From Microcoleus sp. CAWBG506 (GTDB lineage Bacteria; Cyanobacteriota; Cyanobacteriia; Cyanobacteriales; Microcoleaceae): 64,000 nucleotides of DNA. Under the pieces are notes generated by a model that worked only from the letters and a program-made list of their open reading frames with translations, searched no databases and was not told the origin of the DNA. The position numbers and the translations under genes are program-made. Location: NCBI GenBank assembly GCA_020883125.1, contig JAHREW010000018.1:1-64000 (forward strand), written 5' to 3'. Below, in pieces: positions 39,555 through 50,257 of the stretch (the stretch's first letter is position 1; each line of letters opens with the position of its first letter).

Positions 39555-42500
39555 ATGTTTCGCCAATTCCACCCAGCCAAATGTAATATGTTAGAGCGCA
39601 ACCACCATAATAATTTGCTAAAAAACTCCCAAGAAGCTATGTTAAATTTGTTGATTGTAGAAGACATGGCAGAAGATATAGAATTAGTGGTAATCGCCTT
39701 AGAAACAGGAGGAGTCAAATTTACATTTGACACAGCTCAAACGGCAAATGAGTGTAGAGAATTGCTCCAAAATGGCAAAAAATACGATGCTGTACTGTCG
39801 GATTACAGGATGCCCGGTTTCAACGGTTTAGAATTGTTGAAAATGATGCAGGAATTAGAGCGAAACATACCTTGTATTTTAGTAACAGGAAGCTTGGGAG
39901 AAGAAGCGGCAGTTGAGTGCATCAAATCAGGCATGACCGATTACTTATTAAAAAGCAAATTATTTAGACTGCCAACAATCTTAGAAAGATCGCTCCAAGA
40001 ATATCAAATGCGCGCCCAGCGACAAGAAGCGATCGCTAAAATTCAGCGACAAGCTCAGAAAGAAGCGATAGTGAACCGCATTGTCCAGGCCATGCGCGAA
40101 ACCCTGGTGCTAGACGAAGTGCTGCAAACCACCGCAGATCAGCTCCATGAAGCTTTTCAAACTAGCGGCTGTGGGATTTTGCAGCCAGATGCTGAGGGGG
40201 GCATCATAATTCGCTACATGAGCAAATCAGCAGACAAACAAGACCTCGTGGGGCTAAATTGCGACTTTGCCGAACACTACCGCTCCTCTCTCGCGGCAGG
40301 AGAAACCCTAGCCCTGGACGACTTATCCAAGCTCTGTCCGTCTCTGCAAGCATCAGCAGAGATTGTAGGGTTTCAGGCAGTGACGATCGCACCACTGCTC
40401 TACCAGCAGTCATTTTTGGGAGGAATTTGCCTCTACCAGTGCGATCGCACCCGCTCTTGGAGTGAAGAAGAAATATCCCTAGTCAAAGCCATAGCAGATC
40501 AGTGTGCGATCGCGATCCACCAAGCCGAACTTTACCAGCGAGCCCAAACCGAACTAGCAGAACGCAAGCGCGCCGAAGCAGCAGTCCGCGGCATCCAGCA
40601 GCAGCTAGCAGCAATGGCAGCCAACATCCCCGGCTCGGTTTACCGCAGCATTATGCATCCAGACGGCAGCGTTTCCCTGCCTTACATCAGTCCGGGGGTG
40701 CGGGAAGTGACTGGCATCGAGCCATCCGAGGTGATGGCGCGTCCCGAAATTTTGATGGAAATCATTCATCCAGAAGACAAAAGCTCCTTTGACAGCAGCG
40801 TAGCAGCATCCAGTGCCAGTCTTGAGCCGTGCGATCGGCAATACCGGATCGTTTTGAAAACTGGCGAGGTGAAGTGGGTGCAAGACAACGCCCGGTTTTC
40901 CAAAAACGAAAACGGCGACATCATTATCGACGGGGTAGCCCTAGACATCAGCGGACGCAAACAGGCAGAAGAAGCACTGCGTCAAAGCGAGCAGCGGTTT
41001 CGATCGCTGATCGAAAACGCTACAGACATCACGATCATTCTCGACGGCGAGGGCACATTTCGCTACGTCAGCCCTTCCGTCAAGCGAATTTTAGGATACT
41101 TACCCCAAAAGACGATCGGGCGGAGCGTTTTGGAAACCGTTCATCCCGAAGACGGAGCCATGATTACCGAAACACTCAAAAAAGTAATTCAAAACCCCAA
41201 GACAAGTCACTCCCCTGTTGAGTACCGAGTCCAGCACCGCAACGGCTCATGGTGTTTTTTAGAAGCAGTAGCCACCAACTTACTACACGATCCGGCAGTC
41301 AAAGGAATAGTAGTCAACTGCCACGACATCACCAAGCGCAAACTCGCAGAACAACAACTCCTCCACGACGCATTTCATGACTGCCTCACCGGACTGCCCA
41401 ACCGAGCCCTATTTATCGATCGACTGGAACACGATCTCAGACTCGCCCAAAGACGCAAAGAATATTTATTTGCAGTGCTGTTTCTGGATTTAGATAGATT
41501 TAAAGTGGTCAACGATTCCCTCGGCCACGCCATCGGCGACCAACTGCTAATCGCTACGGCTCGGCGTTTAGAAACCTGTTTGCGGGTTGGAGATACAATT
41601 GCCCGCCTCGGAGGCGACGAGTTTGCCATCCTGCTAGAAGATATTGACGGCATCAATGAAGCCAATAATATTGCCCATCGCCTCCAACAGAGAATCAGTG
41701 ATCCTCTGGTTCTAGACGGAAATGAAGTATTCATCACCGCCAGCATCGGTATCGCCATGAGTTCTGTCGAATACTTGGAATCGACAAATCTGCTGCGCGA
41801 CGCCGACACCGCTATGTACCGGGCAAAAGGACTAGGCAGATCCCGCCACGAAGTATTCAACAGTTCCATGCACGCCCATGCTTTGAGGCTATTGCAGCTA
41901 GAAAACGACTTGCGCCGCGCGGCGGAATCGATTCGAGACCGCCCCAGAGAGGAAGATGAGGGACAAGAGCAACTTGGGGGACACAAAATATCAGAAGACT
42001 CCACCACAGCGGTTCTCTGTCTCAAATTCCCCAAGCCTCCCTTGCCTCCTTTGTCCCCAGCGCCGCAGTTTGTTGTTCACTATCAGCCCATAGTTTCGAT
42101 CGCCACCAACACCATTACCTGTTTTGAAGCCTTAGTGCGGTGGCAGCATCCAGAACGAGGATTAGTTTCCCCAGCCGAATTCATCCCAGTCGCCGAAGAA
42201 ACTGGACTGATCGTGCCCCTCGGCCGCTGGGTGCTGCGTACAGCTTGCCAGCAAATCCGGCAGTGGCAGCAGCTATTTCCCAGCAACCCCCCCCTGAGTG
42301 TCAGCGTCAACCTTTCTGTCAAACAGTTTTCTCAGCTAGAGTTAATTGAATACATCGACCAAGTGCTAGAAGAAAGTGACCTAGACGGCAGCAGTTTAAA
42401 ACTAGAAATTACAGAAAGCGTACTTATAGAAAATTCCGAATCAGTTACCGCCATGCTGGTGGAACTCAGATCCCGCAACATACATCTGTGCATCGACGAT

Positions 42501-42860
42501 TTCGGCACTGGCTATTCATCCCTCTCCTATCTGCACCGATTTCCGACCAATACTTTAAAAATAGACCGTTCTTTTGTCAGCAGAATGGGAGTCAAATTTG
42601 ATATCAGCAAAGGAGAGATTGACCCGACAGAAATTGTGCGCTCGATCGTTACTTTATCGCATAATTTAGGCATGGACGTAGTGGCCGAGGGAGTGGAAGA
42701 AGCCACACAGCTAGACCTGCTCAAAGGGTTAAAATGCGAGTACGCCCAGGGATATTTTTTCTCGAAACCTGTAGACTCTCAAACAGCAGCAACCCTCATC
42801 CGACAGCAACAAGAAAAGCAAAGTTTGCTCGCATTAAGCGAATTCGTAAAGGGCAATTAA
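39555..42860 (+). CDS. REC-GAF-PAS-PAS-GGDEF-EAL protein (likely start 39639)
   Basis: 'LLIVEDMAEDIEL'; 'RLGGDEFAILLEDIDG'; 'FEALVRWQHPERGLVSPAEFIPVAEETGLI', 'DDFGTGYSSLSYL'. Confidence 0.95.
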   Translation: MFRQFHPAKCNMLERNHHNNLLKNSQEAMLNLLIVEDMAEDIELVVIALETGGVKFTFDTAQTANECRELLQNGKKYDAVLSDYRMPGFNGLELLKMMQELERNIPCILVTGSLGEEAAVECIKSGMTDYLLKSKLFRLPTILERSLQEYQMRAQRQEAIAKIQRQAQKEAIVNRIVQAMRETLVLDEVLQTTADQLHEAFQTSGCGILQPDAEGGIIIRYMSKSADKQDLVGLNCDFAEHYRSSLAAGETLALDDLSKLCPSLQASAEIVGFQAVTIAPLLYQQSFLGGICLYQCDRTRSWSEEEISLVKAIADQCAIAIHQAELYQRAQTELAERKRAEAAVRGIQQQLAAMAANIPGSVYRSIMHPDGSVSLPYISPGVREVTGIEPSEVMARPEILMEIIHPEDKSSFDSSVAASSASLEPCDRQYRIVLKTGEVKWVQDNARFSKNENGDIIIDGVALDISGRKQAEEALRQSEQRFRSLIENATDITIILDGEGTFRYVSPSVKRILGYLPQKTIGRSVLETVHPEDGAMITETLKKVIQNPKTSHSPVEYRVQHRNGSWCFLEAVATNLLHDPAVKGIVVNCHDITKRKLAEQQLLHDAFHDCLTGLPNRALFIDRLEHDLRLAQRRKEYLFAVLFLDLDRFKVVNDSLGHAIGDQLLIATARRLETCLRVGDTIARLGGDEFAILLEDIDGINEANNIAHRLQQRISDPLVLDGNEVFITASIGIAMSSVEYLESTNLLRDADTAMYRAKGLGRSRHEVFNSSMHAHALRLLQLENDLRRAAESIRDRPREEDEGQEQLGGHKISEDSTTAVLCLKFPKPPLPPLSPAPQFVVHYQPIVSIATNTITCFEALVRWQHPERGLVSPAEFIPVAEETGLIVPLGRWVLRTACQQIRQWQQLFPSNPPLSVSVNLSVKQFSQLELIEYIDQVLEESDLDGSSLKLEITESVLIENSESVTAMLVELRSRNIHLCIDDFGTGYSSLSYLHRFPTNTLKIDRSFVSRMGVKFDISKGEIDPTEIVRSIVTLSHNLGMDVVAEGVEEATQLDLLKGLKCEYAQGYFFSKPVDSQTAATLIRQQQEKQSLLALSEFVKGN

Positions 42861-42985
42861 AAAAACACGGCGCTTTGTGCGTCCCATTTACTAAATAAAT
42901 GGGTCTGAAGTTCCATAAAATCTTAAGATATTGTAAAACAGTTCCTAACTCGTGTCAGTTTATTAACTGCTGGATCAAAATAAGT

Positions 42986-44575
42986 ATGACTACTGGCTAC
43001 CTCGCTCTTGTGCTCCACGCCCACTTGCCTTTTGTCCGCCATCCCGAAAGCGATTATGTTTTAGAGGAAGAATGGCTGTTTGAGGCGATCGCCGAAACTT
43101 ACATTCCGCTGCTACAAGTTTTTGAAGGACTAAAGCGGGACGGCATTGATTTTAAGATTACCATGAGCATGACGCCGCCCTTGATTGCTATGCTGCGGGA
43201 CTCCCTGCTACAAGACCGATTCGACGAGCACTTGGCAAAACTCGAAGAATTAATCGAACTGGAAAGGTCGCACAATGCCGGCAACGGACACCTCCGTTAT
43301 TTAGCCGAACACTACGCCACCCATTTCTCTCAAGTTCGTAATTTCTGGGAAAGGTGCGATCGAGATTTAGTCACAGCCTTCAAACAACACCAAGACACCA
43401 ACAACCTCGAAATCATTACCTGCGGCGCCACCCACGGCTATTTACCGCTGATGAAAATGTACCCAGAAGCAGTTTGGGCACAAATTCAAGTAGCCTGCGA
43501 CAACTACGAAGCCAACTTCGGCCGCCGACCAAAAGGCATTTGGCTACCCGAATGCGCCTACTACGAAGGCTTAGAGCGAATGTTAGCCGATGCGGGTCTA
43601 CGATACTTCCTCACAGACGGCCACGGCATCCTCTACGCCCGCCCACGCCCCCGCTACGGTAGCTACGCCCCAATTTTCACTGAAAGCGGAGTAGCAGTAT
43701 TCGGTAGGGATCACGAATCTTCGCAGCAAGTTTGGTCATCGGAAGTCGGCTATCCAGGTGCAGCAGAATATCGAGAATTCTACAAAGATTTGGGCTGGGA
43801 AGCAGAATATGACTACATCAAACCCTACATTATGCCCAACGGTCAGCGGAAAAATACCGGGATTAAGTATCATAAAATCACCGGTCGCGGATTAAGTTTA
43901 GGCGACAAACAGTTATACGATCCATACTGGGCGAGGGAAAAAGCGGCCGAACACGCCAGCAACTTTGCCTTCAACCGCGAACGCCAAGTCGAACACCTCA
44001 ACGGGATTATGCAGCGCCCACCGATTATTGTTTCACCTTACGACGCAGAACTGTTCGGTCACTGGTGGTACGAGGGGCCTTGGTTTTTAGATTACCTGTT
44101 CCGCAAGAGTTGGTACGACCAAAATACCTACGAGATGACCCATTTGGCAGATTATTTGCGCGAAAATCCGACTCAGCAAGTTTGTCGCCCGTCGCAGTCT
44201 AGTTGGGGATATCGCGGTTTCCATGAGTATTGGTTGAATGATACGAATGCTTGGATTTATCCCCATTTGCACAAGGCTGCGGAGCGGATGATTGAGTTGG
44301 GAAGTATGGAACCGGAAGATGAGTTGCAGTTTCGTGCTTTGAATCAGGCGGCGCGGGAGGTGTTGTTGGCTCAATCTTCTGACTGGGCGTTTATCATGCG
44401 TACAGGGACGATGGTCCCCTATGCGGTGCGACGGACTCGATCGCACTTAATGCGTTTTCACAAACTGTACGATGAAGTGAAAGAAGGGAAAGTCGATTCC
44501 GGTTGGTTGGAGAAAGTTGAGGAAATTGACAATATTTTCCCTGAAATCAACTATCGCGTTTATCGATCGCTTTAA
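42986..44575 (+). CDS. Glycoside hydrolase family 57 protein (1,4-alpha-glucan branching enzyme-like)
   Basis: 'GYLALVLHAHLPFVRHPE', 'GIWLPECAYYEGLERMLADAGLRYFLTDGHG', 'PYDAELFGHWWYEGPWFL'. Confidence 0.92.
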   Translation: MTTGYLALVLHAHLPFVRHPESDYVLEEEWLFEAIAETYIPLLQVFEGLKRDGIDFKITMSMTPPLIAMLRDSLLQDRFDEHLAKLEELIELERSHNAGNGHLRYLAEHYATHFSQVRNFWERCDRDLVTAFKQHQDTNNLEIITCGATHGYLPLMKMYPEAVWAQIQVACDNYEANFGRRPKGIWLPECAYYEGLERMLADAGLRYFLTDGHGILYARPRPRYGSYAPIFTESGVAVFGRDHESSQQVWSSEVGYPGAAEYREFYKDLGWEAEYDYIKPYIMPNGQRKNTGIKYHKITGRGLSLGDKQLYDPYWAREKAAEHASNFAFNRERQVEHLNGIMQRPPIIVSPYDAELFGHWWYEGPWFLDYLFRKSWYDQNTYEMTHLADYLRENPTQQVCRPSQSSWGYRGFHEYWLNDTNAWIYPHLHKAAERMIELGSMEPEDELQFRALNQAAREVLLAQSSDWAFIMRTGTMVPYAVRRTRSHLMRFHKLYDEVKEGKVDSGWLEKVEEIDNIFPEINYRVYRSL

Positions 44576-44760
44576 ACAGTTATATTACTCGTCCCCAGGC
44601 CCACAGACCTTGGGGACACCCCTCTCCATCAAGCCATTCATTCCTATCGTTGACCGTTGCATCGGAATTATTTAACCACAGAGAACGCAGAGAACACAGA
44701 GGGAGATAAGAAAGATGAATAATTCCCATGCTATGCGAATATTTATCAGCCATTCCCAGG

Positions 44761-44868
44761 GCGATCGCCGCTGATGAAAAGAAGTTGCGACAAATTTTGA
44801 TTAATTTGAGCGGCAATGCAGTTAAGTTTACTGAAGTTGGCGGTGTTACTTTTCAATTGAAAACTTAA
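44761..44868 (+). pseudogene. Histidine-kinase ATPase-domain fragment
   Basis: Reads AIAADEKKLRQILINLSGNAVKFTEVGGVTFQLKT*, an N-box without the rest of a kinase. Confidence 0.75.
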
Positions 44869-45025
44869 GCTTTTTTCCAGATTCCTTTCCCCTGCATTAT
44901 TTGTAATTGCTATTTGGCTTTTTGACTTCTATCTAGGGAAATATTTTTAATTATATTAGCTCTTTCATTAGGAGTAGCGATCGCCTTTTGTCACAGGCGA
45001 TCGCTGTTTGATGCTCAGGCTAATT

Positions 45026-45256
45026 CTATTCAGGGAAATCAGGAATTACCCATTTGGGGGGTGCAGTCCGTTTTTTTCTGATCGCTTCCTCCGCTATCTC
45101 CAGGATTTTGTCGAGGGAAGTATTTTCAATAAAACTTGACGTTGCTGCTGCGTATTCCCGCTTCGGGCAATTGTCGCCCAAAACGCAGCCATTGACGCAA
45201 GCTACAGCACAATCGACACTGTTTTCCACCATAACTTTTTTCCTTGACGCTTCCAA
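45026..45256 (-). CDS. Small Cys-rich conserved hypothetical protein
   Basis: 76 aa, 'DCAVACVNGCVLGDNCPKREYAAATSSFI'. Confidence 0.7.
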   Translation of the reverse strand: MEASRKKVMVENSVDCAVACVNGCVLGDNCPKREYAAATSSFIENTSLDKILEIAEEAIRKKRTAPPKWVIPDFPE

Positions 45257-45431
45257 AAACTAAATAGATAGGTACTCTTGGTTAATTTGTCAAGAGACTT
45301 ACCTCTATCTTTATTTTACTTTACAAAGCACAATCAAAGGGCGATCGACTCAGGTAAATTACCGGAAAATTGGGTTTAAAGCCCCGTCTATGTCAAGATA
45401 AAATCTAAGTAACCTACATAATCTCTAGCTC

Positions 45432-45842
45432 ATGAGCGATTTTCTGCGCCGCTTAAAAATTTTACCTTGGCGAGAAATGCTGCAAATTGCCGCGATCGTC
45501 AACTTGACTGTTTTGGGAATAGAACTATTCTTAGTATGGAGTGCGATCGCGATTCCGGCCATCAGCAACGCTCTGATGTTACTCTACAGCTCCTCCCTAG
45601 GAACATTGATACCTGTAGTTACAGCCGTGGGAATAGGGGCCCTAGCGGTTTATTTTTTAGAATATTGGCAACAGCAATTTTTACTGAACCGGGCTAATTT
45701 GTGGCTGTTAGTTTTCTGTTTAGTCCTAGGTTTATTTTTCAAGTCTCTGTTTTTACCTCCATTTTTCATAAGTTTATCGGAAATTACACCCATAGCAGTT
45801 GCGGTGGGAGTTTTTTGGAAAGGTAGGCCATATTGGAGATAG
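45432..45842 (+). CDS. Hypothetical membrane protein
   Basis: 136 aa with about four hydrophobic segments. Confidence 0.65.
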   Translation: MSDFLRRLKILPWREMLQIAAIVNLTVLGIELFLVWSAIAIPAISNALMLLYSSSLGTLIPVVTAVGIGALAVYFLEYWQQQFLLNRANLWLLVFCLVLGLFFKSLFLPPFFISLSEITPIAVAVGVFWKGRPYWR

Positions 45843-46148
45843 TTATTAGTTATTGGTTGTTAGTTATGGGTTATTTATTATAGGTTTTTAGTGACGACTG
45901 AAGTCCTCAGAATAAATCACTAAAGTCCTGACTATAAACCTTTGGGAGTAACTAGAACAATAAAGGATAAAATTAACTCAATTTCCTCTAAAATGTTTGC
46001 GAGCATCCCGATTTTGCATAGGCGAAGCATAACGGCTGTAAATCTCTGGCGCGAGCTAATAAATTGTCTGCGGTCATGCTAGAGCATCGTATGAATATAT
46101 TTGCAAAACACAGATACCCAAATGTTTGGCCTTGTCCACTGATTTTGT

Positions 46149-47012
46149 TTGAAATTAATAATGACTGTCAAAACACGCCAACAGGCTAACCTATTACTCT
46201 TACTATTTCCTGCTACCGCATGGTTGATAATTTTCTTCATTTTGCCTGTGCTAATTGTACTTTTGTACAGTTTCTTAGAACGTGGCACCTATGGTGGCGT
46301 TACTTGGATATTTACTCTCAGCAACTACCAAGGTTTGTTCAGCGGACTTTTTTGGGGGGTAATTGCTCGATCGCTCTGGCTAGCTTTTCTGACAACAGTG
46401 GCTTGTCTTTTAGTTGGCTATCCCCTAGCATTCTTGATTGCTACCCGTTCTCCACGCTGGCGAAATGCCTTACTGTTGCTAGTAATTATTCCATTTTGGA
46501 CTAATTTTTTAGTCAGAACCTACGCCTGGATTATCCTGCTGCGAAGTGAAGGAGTGATTAACACAGCCTTGCAAACTTTGCATATTATTACCGAACCATT
46601 AAATTTGCTATTTACACCTTTCGCTGTGGCGCTCGGTCTAATTTATGGTTATTTACCTTTCATGGTTCTGCCATTGTATTCTAGCATAGAAAGATTTAAT
46701 TTTTCATTAGTAGAAGCCGCTCAAGATTTGGGGGCTAATGATATTCGCACTTTTTGGCGTGTATTTTTGCCTTTGACTACTCGCGGGATTGTTGCAGGTT
46801 CGATTCTGGTTTTTGTCCCCGCCGTTGGTGCTTTTGTTACACCAGATATTTTGGGTGGTTCTAAAACAATGATGGTGGGAAATTTGATTCAAAATCAGTT
46901 TTTTAAAGCCCGTGACTGGCCTTTTGGTTCTGCGCTTTCTATGCTATTAACAGTAATAGTATTGATTCCGGTATTGATTTATTTCCGCCTATATGATAAA
47001 ACAGAAAGTTAA
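46149..47012 (+). CDS. potB: Spermidine/putrescine ABC transporter permease
   Basis: Permease with EAA loop 'EAAQDLGANDIRTFWRVFLPL'; followed by potC/potD/potA-like genes. Confidence 0.85.
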   Translation: MKLIMTVKTRQQANLLLLLFPATAWLIIFFILPVLIVLLYSFLERGTYGGVTWIFTLSNYQGLFSGLFWGVIARSLWLAFLTTVACLLVGYPLAFLIATRSPRWRNALLLLVIIPFWTNFLVRTYAWIILLRSEGVINTALQTLHIITEPLNLLFTPFAVALGLIYGYLPFMVLPLYSSIERFNFSLVEAAQDLGANDIRTFWRVFLPLTTRGIVAGSILVFVPAVGAFVTPDILGGSKTMMVGNLIQNQFFKARDWPFGSALSMLLTVIVLIPVLIYFRLYDKTES

Positions 47013-47036
47013 CTATTAACTGTTAACCGTTCGCTG

Positions 47037-47099
47037 ACCAATGACTAATAAGTAATAACCAATGACTAATAACTAATAACCAATGACTAATGACTAAAC
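47037..47099. repeat. Three 21-bp tandem repeats ACCAATGACTAATAA(G/C)TAATA overlapping the potC start
   Basis: Units at 47037, 47058, 47079 (third diverged). Confidence 0.8.
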
Positions 47100-47941
47100 T
47101 AGATTTACGTGTTCGGGCGATCGGTAAAAAATGGCTTTGGATACAGGCTACACTAGCATTTACTTTTCTCTATCTGCCAATTCTGATTTTAATTATTTAC
47201 TCCTTCAATACCTCCAAATTCAACGCAATTTGGCGCGGTTTTACCTTCGATTGGTATCGCAGCTTATTCAGCGTCCGTACTCTCGGCATTGCTAGCAGTA
47301 GCAGTGCCGGAATTTGGACAGCACTCAACAACAGTTTACTGATTGCTACTATTTCGACTCTGCTAGCAACAGTTTTGGGTACAGCCATCGCCCTCGCACT
47401 GGAACGCTTTCATTTTCCAGGGCGCAAAGCAGTAGAAACTTTACTGTTTTTACCGATAATTATGCCCGAAATTACGATCGGCATTTCGCTGCTAGTTTTC
47501 TTTACCCTAGTATTTCGGATCATCGAAAATCTAACTGGAATTCGCATCAATCTCGGTTTACCTACAGTAATTATCGGTCATGTTACCTTTAATATTTCAT
47601 TTGTGACTATTACTGTCAGGGCCCGTTTGGCGGAACTAGATCCGATATTAGAACAAGCAGCTTTTGACTTGGGTGCTAACGAATGGCGGACTTTTTGGCG
47701 GATCACCTTACCTCTAATTTGGCCTAGTGTTTTTAGCGGGGCACTGCTAGCTTTTACTTTGTCTCTTGACGATTTCGTGGTGACATTTTTTACAACAGGT
47801 GTTGGTTCGATGACGCTACCGCTATTTGTTTATGGCATGATAAAATTTGCTGTAACACCAGCGATTAATGCGCTATCAACTTTGATGTTATTGGCTTCGT
47901 TATTGCTGGTTTTATCCTCATTGAGAATGAAAAAAAATTAA
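47090..47941 (+). CDS. potC: Spermidine/putrescine ABC transporter permease
   Basis: 'EQAAFDLGANEWRTFWRITLPLIWPSVFSGALLAFTLSLDDFVVTFF'. Confidence 0.88.
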   Translation: MTKLDLRVRAIGKKWLWIQATLAFTFLYLPILILIIYSFNTSKFNAIWRGFTFDWYRSLFSVRTLGIASSSSAGIWTALNNSLLIATISTLLATVLGTAIALALERFHFPGRKAVETLLFLPIIMPEITIGISLLVFFTLVFRIIENLTGIRINLGLPTVIIGHVTFNISFVTITVRARLAELDPILEQAAFDLGANEWRTFWRITLPLIWPSVFSGALLAFTLSLDDFVVTFFTTGVGSMTLPLFVYGMIKFAVTPAINALSTLMLLASLLLVLSSLRMKKN

Positions 47942-47991
47942 AAAAATGCTTTTTGTGTCATAATTAATTTCATGCGCTACTAACAAAACTT

Positions 47992-49053
47992 ATGAAACGC
48001 CTGCTGACTTTATTATTTTTGTTTATGATTAGTGCCTTAGTGCCTTTTGGCTGTAGCAGCCAAGGTGCTAACCAGCAACAAGTGCTCAGCATTTACAACT
48101 ATGCGTCTTATATCGCCCCAGATGCGATCGCCCAATTCGAGAAAGAGAACAACGTCAAGATTCAATACGATACTTTCGAGAACAGCGACGCACTTTACGC
48201 CAAACTCAAACAGGGAAATCCCGGTTATGATGTCATATTTCCCGCAGATTACATGGTAAAAATCATGGTTAAGGAAAATTTACTGGAACCGCTGAATATT
48301 AATAATATCCCTCACCATAAAAACCTCGATAATAAATATATTAATCAAGCCTTTGATCCTGGTAATAAATATTCTTTGCCCTATCAGTGGGGAACAATGG
48401 GCATTGGCTACAATCTCAAAGTAACTCAGGGCGAAATTAATAGTTGGGAATCAATGTTCGACTCTAAATATGCGGGAAAAATCGCATGGCAAGATGATGC
48501 TAGATACACGTTTGCGGGGCTGTTGATTTATTTGGGATTCGATCCAAATACAACTAATCCTGAAGAAATTAACAAAGCCCGTGATTTGTTGATAAAAAAT
48601 AAAAATTTGATTGCTGCTTTTGTCCCCGATACTGGTCAAACTATGTTAGATCAAGGCGAAGTAAATCTGACAATGGAATGGAGTGGCGATATCTTCCAAG
48701 TTATGAAGGAGAATCCTAACCTCCGCTATGCTATTCCGAAAGAAGGCACTATTATCTTTTCTGACAATATGGCCATTCCCAAAGGCGCTGTTCGCAAAGA
48801 GTTAGCGGAGAAATTTATTAACTTTATTTTGCAGCCAGAAGTAGGGGCTAAAATTTCTAATTTTACTCATTTTGGTTCGCCGAATAAAGTAGCCGTAGAC
48901 AAAGGTTTAATCGACCCGCAAGATTTAAAAAATCCTCAAATATATCCTCAGCCAGAGGTGTTTGCTAAAATGAAATTCTTGCAGGATGTCGGCAAAGCCA
49001 CTGCATTGTACGATCGAGCTTGGACTGAAGTGAAAGCAGGTGCAGGGAAATAA
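47992..49053 (+). CDS. potD: Spermidine/putrescine substrate-binding lipoprotein
   Basis: Lipobox 'ALVPFGCSSQ'; 'LSIYNYASYIAPDAIAQFEKENNVKIQYDTFENSDALYAKL'. Confidence 0.9.
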   Translation: MKRLLTLLFLFMISALVPFGCSSQGANQQQVLSIYNYASYIAPDAIAQFEKENNVKIQYDTFENSDALYAKLKQGNPGYDVIFPADYMVKIMVKENLLEPLNINNIPHHKNLDNKYINQAFDPGNKYSLPYQWGTMGIGYNLKVTQGEINSWESMFDSKYAGKIAWQDDARYTFAGLLIYLGFDPNTTNPEEINKARDLLIKNKNLIAAFVPDTGQTMLDQGEVNLTMEWSGDIFQVMKENPNLRYAIPKEGTIIFSDNMAIPKGAVRKELAEKFINFILQPEVGAKISNFTHFGSPNKVAVDKGLIDPQDLKNPQIYPQPEVFAKMKFLQDVGKATALYDRAWTEVKAGAGK

Positions 49054-49092
49054 AATCATGAGATTGCTCTACTAGAGGGAATTTTTAACACA

Positions 49093-50181
49093 ATGCACGC
49101 CGTAGAACTTCGGGAAATTTCCAAAGTATTTAAAACTGTTCGCAGCGACGATTTTTGGGCTGTAGATAACATCAGTTTGCAGATTGAAAACAAAGAGTTT
49201 TTTTCTTTACTCGGCCCTTCCGGCTGCGGAAAAACTACGACTTTGCGAATGATTGCGGGATTTGAAATGCCGACTACGGGGGAAATTTATATTCACGGTG
49301 AAGCTATCCAAAATCAATTGCCATTTCATCGTCCTGTGAATACAGTATTTCAAAACTATGCTTTGTTTCCACACATGACAGTAGCACAAAATGTTGCTTT
49401 TGGGTTGGAAATGGAAAATTTATCGAAGCAAACAATTCGCGATCGCCTCGCAGAAGTGTTAAATTTAGTGCAGTTAACTGATGTAGAAAAACGCTATCCC
49501 CGTCAACTGTCCGGGGGACAACAGCAACGAGTAGCATTAGCGAGAGCCTTAGTCAAACAGCCTGGGGTTTTGCTTTTGGATGAACCTCTGGGGGCGCTGG
49601 ATTTAAAATTGCGAAAAGAGATGCAATTAGAATTAAAAAAAATTCAGCGCAGGTTGGGGATTACGTTTATTTATGTGACTCACGATCAGGAAGAGGCGTT
49701 AACGATGTCGGACAGAATTGCGGTGATGGATGGCGGAAAATTGCAACAAGTGGGAACGCCTGTTGAGATTTATGAATATCCACAAACGCGGTTTGTTGCT
49801 GAGTTTATCGGTGAGAGTAATTTGTTGACTGGCCGTGTGGTGTCCAAGGAAAGTGGTACAATTATAGTGTTAGTTGACCAACACTTGCCTGTGTTAGTTG
49901 CTACCACTGACTCTCTGCCGGCGGGAAAGGTTGTCACCTTGGTTTTACGACCTGAAAAAGTTGCTATTTATCCGGCTAATTATGAGGCTGAAAATACTTG
50001 GCCGGGAACTGTAACAGATGTGGTTTATATTGGTACTGATACTAGGTATACGGTGCTGTTAACTACGAAAAGCTCGATCGCGATTCGGAGACAAAATTTA
50101 CACAGAGATGACTTGCAGCGCCACAAAAAGGGCGATCGGGTGCAAGTGGCTGTCTCGCCAGACAGTATTTGTATTTTGTGA
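49093..50181 (+). CDS. potA: Spermidine/putrescine ABC transporter ATPase
   Basis: GPSGCGKTTTLRMIAGFE, LSGGQQQRVALARAL, LLLDEPLGALDLKLR, C-terminal TOBE region. Confidence 0.93.
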   Translation: MHAVELREISKVFKTVRSDDFWAVDNISLQIENKEFFSLLGPSGCGKTTTLRMIAGFEMPTTGEIYIHGEAIQNQLPFHRPVNTVFQNYALFPHMTVAQNVAFGLEMENLSKQTIRDRLAEVLNLVQLTDVEKRYPRQLSGGQQQRVALARALVKQPGVLLLDEPLGALDLKLRKEMQLELKKIQRRLGITFIYVTHDQEEALTMSDRIAVMDGGKLQQVGTPVEIYEYPQTRFVAEFIGESNLLTGRVVSKESGTIIVLVDQHLPVLVATTDSLPAGKVVTLVLRPEKVAIYPANYEAENTWPGTVTDVVYIGTDTRYTVLLTTKSSIAIRRQNLHRDDLQRHKKGDRVQVAVSPDSICIL

Positions 50182-50257
50182 AGTTTTATAAAAAGTGCGG
50201 AGACTTGTTTCTTTGCAAAATGTCAAGTTCAAAAAAAATTTAGGGAGAAATTGAAAA

